Shown: positions 61,632 through 64,000 of the stretch, piece after piece
Layout of the letters: the number at the start of each line of letters is the position of its first letter
Position numbering within the stretch: position 1 is the first letter of the stretch
Assembly: GCA_017937655.1 (NCBI GenBank)
Contig: JAGBDE010000038.1
Coordinates: 54,808-118,807 of the forward strand
Length of the DNA stretch: 64,000 nt
Origin: Clostridia bacterium
Lineage (GTDB): Bacteria > Bacillota > Clostridia > Christensenellales > Aristaeellaceae
Direction: 5' to 3'
The notes under the pieces: generated by a model
Told to the model about the DNA's origin: nothing
The model's input: the letters and a program-made list of their open reading frames with translations, nothing else
Database searches by the model: none
Made by a program: the position numbers and the translations under genes

Positions 61632-62228
61632 TCAGGGACGGTTCCATTCCTGATAAAGCGTTTGTATCATTCCCTCAAGCTCCGGGAGGGGGCGATTGGT
61701 ATCGATGACGATATCGCTGCGCCGGGCCTTTTCGGCGTTGGGCATCTGGCTGCGGATGCGGCTCAGGGCCTCGTCCCGGCTAAGGCCGTTGCGGCTTTTC
61801 AGCCGGGCGATCTGCACTTCTTCCGGGGCGACGGCGCAGAGGGTCAAATCGGCCAGGGTTTCGCCGTGGGTCTCAAAAAGCAGAGGTACATCCAATACAA
61901 CGACCTTTGCGCCCGATTCCCGGCATTTTTGCATTTCTTCCTCCATGCGGCGGTAGACCATGGGGTGCAGGATGCCGTTGAGGGTCTCCCGGGCGGCGGC
62001 GTTGCCAAAGACCACCGCCCCCAGCTTCTGCCTGTCCAGGCTGCCGGAGGGCTGGAACACACCGTCGCCAAAGGCCTGGCGGATCAGCGGCAGGGCCTCT
62101 CCCCCATCCGCGGTCAGGCTGCGGCTCAGGGCATCCGCGTCGATGATGACGGCGCCCAGGCGGCGCAGCATATCCGCCAAAGTGGTTTTTCCGCAGGCGA
62201 TGCCGCCCGTCAATCCGATAACCTTCAT
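61632..62228 (-). CDS. coaE: Dephospho-CoA kinase
   Basis: Last step of coenzyme A synthesis. 198 residues. P-loop GLTGGIACGKTTLADML, then DADALSRSL and the lid region RQKLGAVVFG. ATG 62228 with AAAGGA is chosen; the longer upstream frame is spurious. It follows polA by 13 bases, a common Firmicute pairing. Confidence 0.97.
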   Translation of the reverse strand: MKVIGLTGGIACGKTTLADMLRRLGAVIIDADALSRSLTADGGEALPLIRQAFGDGVFQPSGSLDRQKLGAVVFGNAAARETLNGILHPMVYRRMEEEMQKCRESGAKVVVLDVPLLFETHGETLADLTLCAVAPEEVQIARLKSRNGLSRDEALSRIRSQMPNAEKARRSDIVIDTNRPLPELEGMIQTLYQEWNRP

Positions 62229-62241
62229 GCTGATTCCTTTC

Positions 62242-64000
62242 TTAATGGGCCTGCTCCCAGTCCTTGCCGGAGGATACCTCCGCCACCAGGGGAACCTCAA
62301 GCTGCACAACGTTTTCCATTACGTTTTGCAGGAGTTTGGCCACGTCGTCCTTGATAGCGATGGGGCATTCCACCACCAGCTCGTCGTGCACCTGCAGGAT
62401 CAGCTTTGCGGCGGGATATTCTTCCTCCAGCCGTTTTGCCACCTGCACCATGGCCAGCTTGATAATGTCCGCCGCGGTGCCCTGCACGGGGGTGTTCATG
62501 GCGGCGCGCTCGCCAAAGTTGCGCACGTTGCGGTTGGAGGAACGCAGTTCAAACAGCTCGCGCCGTCTGCCGAACATGGTCTGGGCGTAGCCGGTGTCGT
62601 AGCCCTGCTTCACGCAGTCGTCCATGAACCTGCGCACGCCGGGATACCGCTCAAAATACCGGGCGATGAACTGATCGGCCTCCCGCCGGGCGATGCCAGC
62701 GTTCCGGGCCAGGCCGAAGCCGCTGATGCCGTACACGATGCCGAAATTGGTGGCCTTGGCGGCCCGGCGCATGTCGGGGGTGACGTCCTCCATGGACACA
62801 CCATTGATCTCCGCGGCAGTGCGGGTGTGGATGTCCTGGCCCTTACGGAAAGCGTCGCACATGCTTTCGTCCCGGCTCAGGTGGGCCAGCACCCGCAGCT
62901 CAATCTGGCTGTAGTCCGCGTCCAGCAAAATATTGCCCTCGCCCGCCACGAAGGCCCGACGAATCTCCCGGCCTTCCTCCGTGCGGATGGGAATGTTCTG
63001 CAAATTGGGTTCCAGGCTGGAGATGCGCCCGGTGACGGTGGCGGTCTGGTCAAAGGTGGTGTGGACCTTGCCGTCCTTGCCCCTGAGCTTTTGCAGACCC
63101 TCCACGTAGGTGGACTGCAGCTTGCTCAGCTTGCGGTACTTCAGCAGGGGCTCGATGCAGGGGTGATACGCAATCAGCCCTTCCAGCACCTCCGCTTCGG
63201 TGGAGTAGGTGCCGGACTTGTTTTTCTTCTGGGCGGGCAGGCCCAGCTTGTCAAAGAGCACCTCGCCCAGCTGCTTGGGGCTGTTCAGGTTAAAATCCGG
63301 GATATTGGTCAGGGCGTAAACCTGGCTGCGGCTTTCCTCGATCTGGCTGGAAAACTGCCGGCTCAGCTGTTCCAGGGTCTCCACGTCCACAAAGAACCCT
63401 TCCCGCTCCATGCTGTACAAAACCCGGGTCAAAGGCTGCTCCATGGTTTCCAGAAGGTCGGTCAGGCCCCGGTTTTCCAGGCGGACGTCCTGCCGCAGCT
63501 TCATACCGTACACATCCAGGGCGCTGGGCTGAGGGAACTCGGCCGCATCCAAGGCGTACTCCGTGGCCAGGGACACCGGCAGAGAATAGCCCTTCTGGGC
63601 GGTGTGCAGCAGGTACGCGCCCAGCATGGTGTCCCGCTGCACCTGGGGCACAGGCAGGCCGAAACGGTGCAGCTGATGGAACAGCGCCTTTGCGCCGTGC
63701 ACAATCAGGGGGACGGCTTCCAGCACAGGCCGGAGGGCGGCCAAAATCTGATCCTCATACATGCCGCCGCCCATGAGATCCACCAAAATGGGCATGTGCC
63801 ACAGCTCCATCTCCGGGGTCAGCAGGGTGATTTCCTTCTCGCCCACGCACAGGGCAGCAAATGCGGGCGATGCATCCGCCAGCGCCTGGGCAGCGGCCCG
63901 GAGCTGGGTTTCTTCCGTATAGGTCTTTTCCCCGGCGGCCTTAGGCGCAGCGGGGAGATCCGTTTCCTGGGTCATCTCGGCGGCCTGGCTGGCGGCAGGG
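62242..64000 (-). CDS. polA: DNA polymerase I, C-terminal ~585 residues (5' end outside window)
   Basis: Gap-filling and Okazaki-fragment polymerase. The frame continues past base 64000, so the 5' nuclease and part of the 3'-5' exonuclease region are missing. Present are an exonuclease-like domain lacking the acidic residues needed for proofreading (typical of Firmicute PolI), and the full polymerase: motif A LLDADYSQIELRVLAHLS, motif B RRAAKATNFGIVYGIS, motif C LQVHDELVVE. Confidence 0.97.
   Translation of the reverse strand, partial: PAASQAAEMTQETDLPAAPKAAGEKTYTEETQLRAAAQALADASPAFAALCVGEKEITLLTPEMELWHMPILVDLMGGGMYEDQILAALRPVLEAVPLIVHGAKALFHQLHRFGLPVPQVQRDTMLGAYLLHTAQKGYSLPVSLATEYALDAAEFPQPSALDVYGMKLRQDVRLENRGLTDLLETMEQPLTRVLYSMEREGFFVDVETLEQLSRQFSSQIEESRSQVYALTNIPDFNLNSPKQLGEVLFDKLGLPAQKKNKSGTYSTEAEVLEGLIAYHPCIEPLLKYRKLSKLQSTYVEGLQKLRGKDGKVHTTFDQTATVTGRISSLEPNLQNIPIRTEEGREIRRAFVAGEGNILLDADYSQIELRVLAHLSRDESMCDAFRKGQDIHTRTAAEINGVSMEDVTPDMRRAAKATNFGIVYGISGFGLARNAGIARREADQFIARYFERYPGVRRFMDDCVKQGYDTGYAQTMFGRRRELFELRSSNRNVRNFGERAAMNTPVQGTAADIIKLAMVQVAKRLEEEYPAAKLILQVHDELVVECPIAIKDDVAKLLQNVMENVVQLEVPLVAEVSSGKDWEQAH

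Overview
The window reads as chromosomal DNA of a GC-rich, spore-forming, Gram-positive bacterium of the class Clostridia (Bacillota). The evidence is a complete spoIIAA-spoIIAB-sigF operon behind a sigma-H-type promoter, a yybS-rplI-dnaB block, hemZ, dtd next to relA, a YhaM-type nuclease, AGGAGG ribosome-binding sites almost everywhere, and GTG/TTG starts. It is probably an uncultured gut or rumen lineage; family-level placement is a guess. No phage, IS element, CRISPR array, tRNA or rRNA gene is evident. Coding density is about 93 percent, and high-GC codon use creates many long antisense shadow frames that are not genes.

Left part (1-12.9 kb, + strand): the 3' part of ileS; a small RNA-modification operon (methyltransferase, RluA-type pseudouridine synthase, tgt); a secreted hypothetical; a membrane-anchored HtrA protease; a two-component pair whose response regulator carries a one-base frameshift; and a membrane-lipid operon (PgsA-like, small alarmone synthetase, PlsC-like, MGDG-synthase-type glycosyltransferase).

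12.9-38 kb, almost all - strand: a four-gene, translationally coupled unit (response regulator, histidine kinase, two exported proteins) laid out like walRK-yycHI; the spoIIA operon; small zinc-ribbon and DUF2974 genes; rpsT; azlCD; an XpaC/TelA/TPM-domain trio; then relA-dtd-MBL hydrolase-hemZ-glpK; a lipoprotein; and YhaM, dnaB, rplI, yybS. dnaA (37981-39306) stands without dnaN, recF or gyrB. The 425-base AT-rich gap upstream of it holds DnaA boxes and is a candidate origin.

39.7-54 kb: a hypothetical gene, rarA and an orphan kinase (+); a DUF5665-lspA-rluD-methyltransferase operon (-); the rpsM-rpsK-rpsD-rpoA-rplQ operon (-) with a strong promoter and a leader of about 200 nt; three tandem M42 aminopeptidase paralogues (+); and a divergent methyltransferase / MFS exporter pair in which each gene has a strong promoter and a leader reading frame. 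The MFS leader also has two mutually exclusive stems, the layout of a translation-coupled attenuator.

54-64 kb (- strand): an apparently continuous unit running polA-coaE-lytic transglycosylase-orphan substrate-binding protein-CHAP/peptidoglycan-binding protein-secreted caspase-like protease-membrane glycosyltransferase-TcdE-type holin. The grouping of two wall-hydrolase-like proteins, a secreted C14 protease and a holin is the most unusual gene set in the window. A dispersed palindromic repeat is present in three copies (7.6, 17.6 and 42.4 kb). Its 14-base arms differ between copies but keep their pairing, and one copy supplies the stop codon of sigF.
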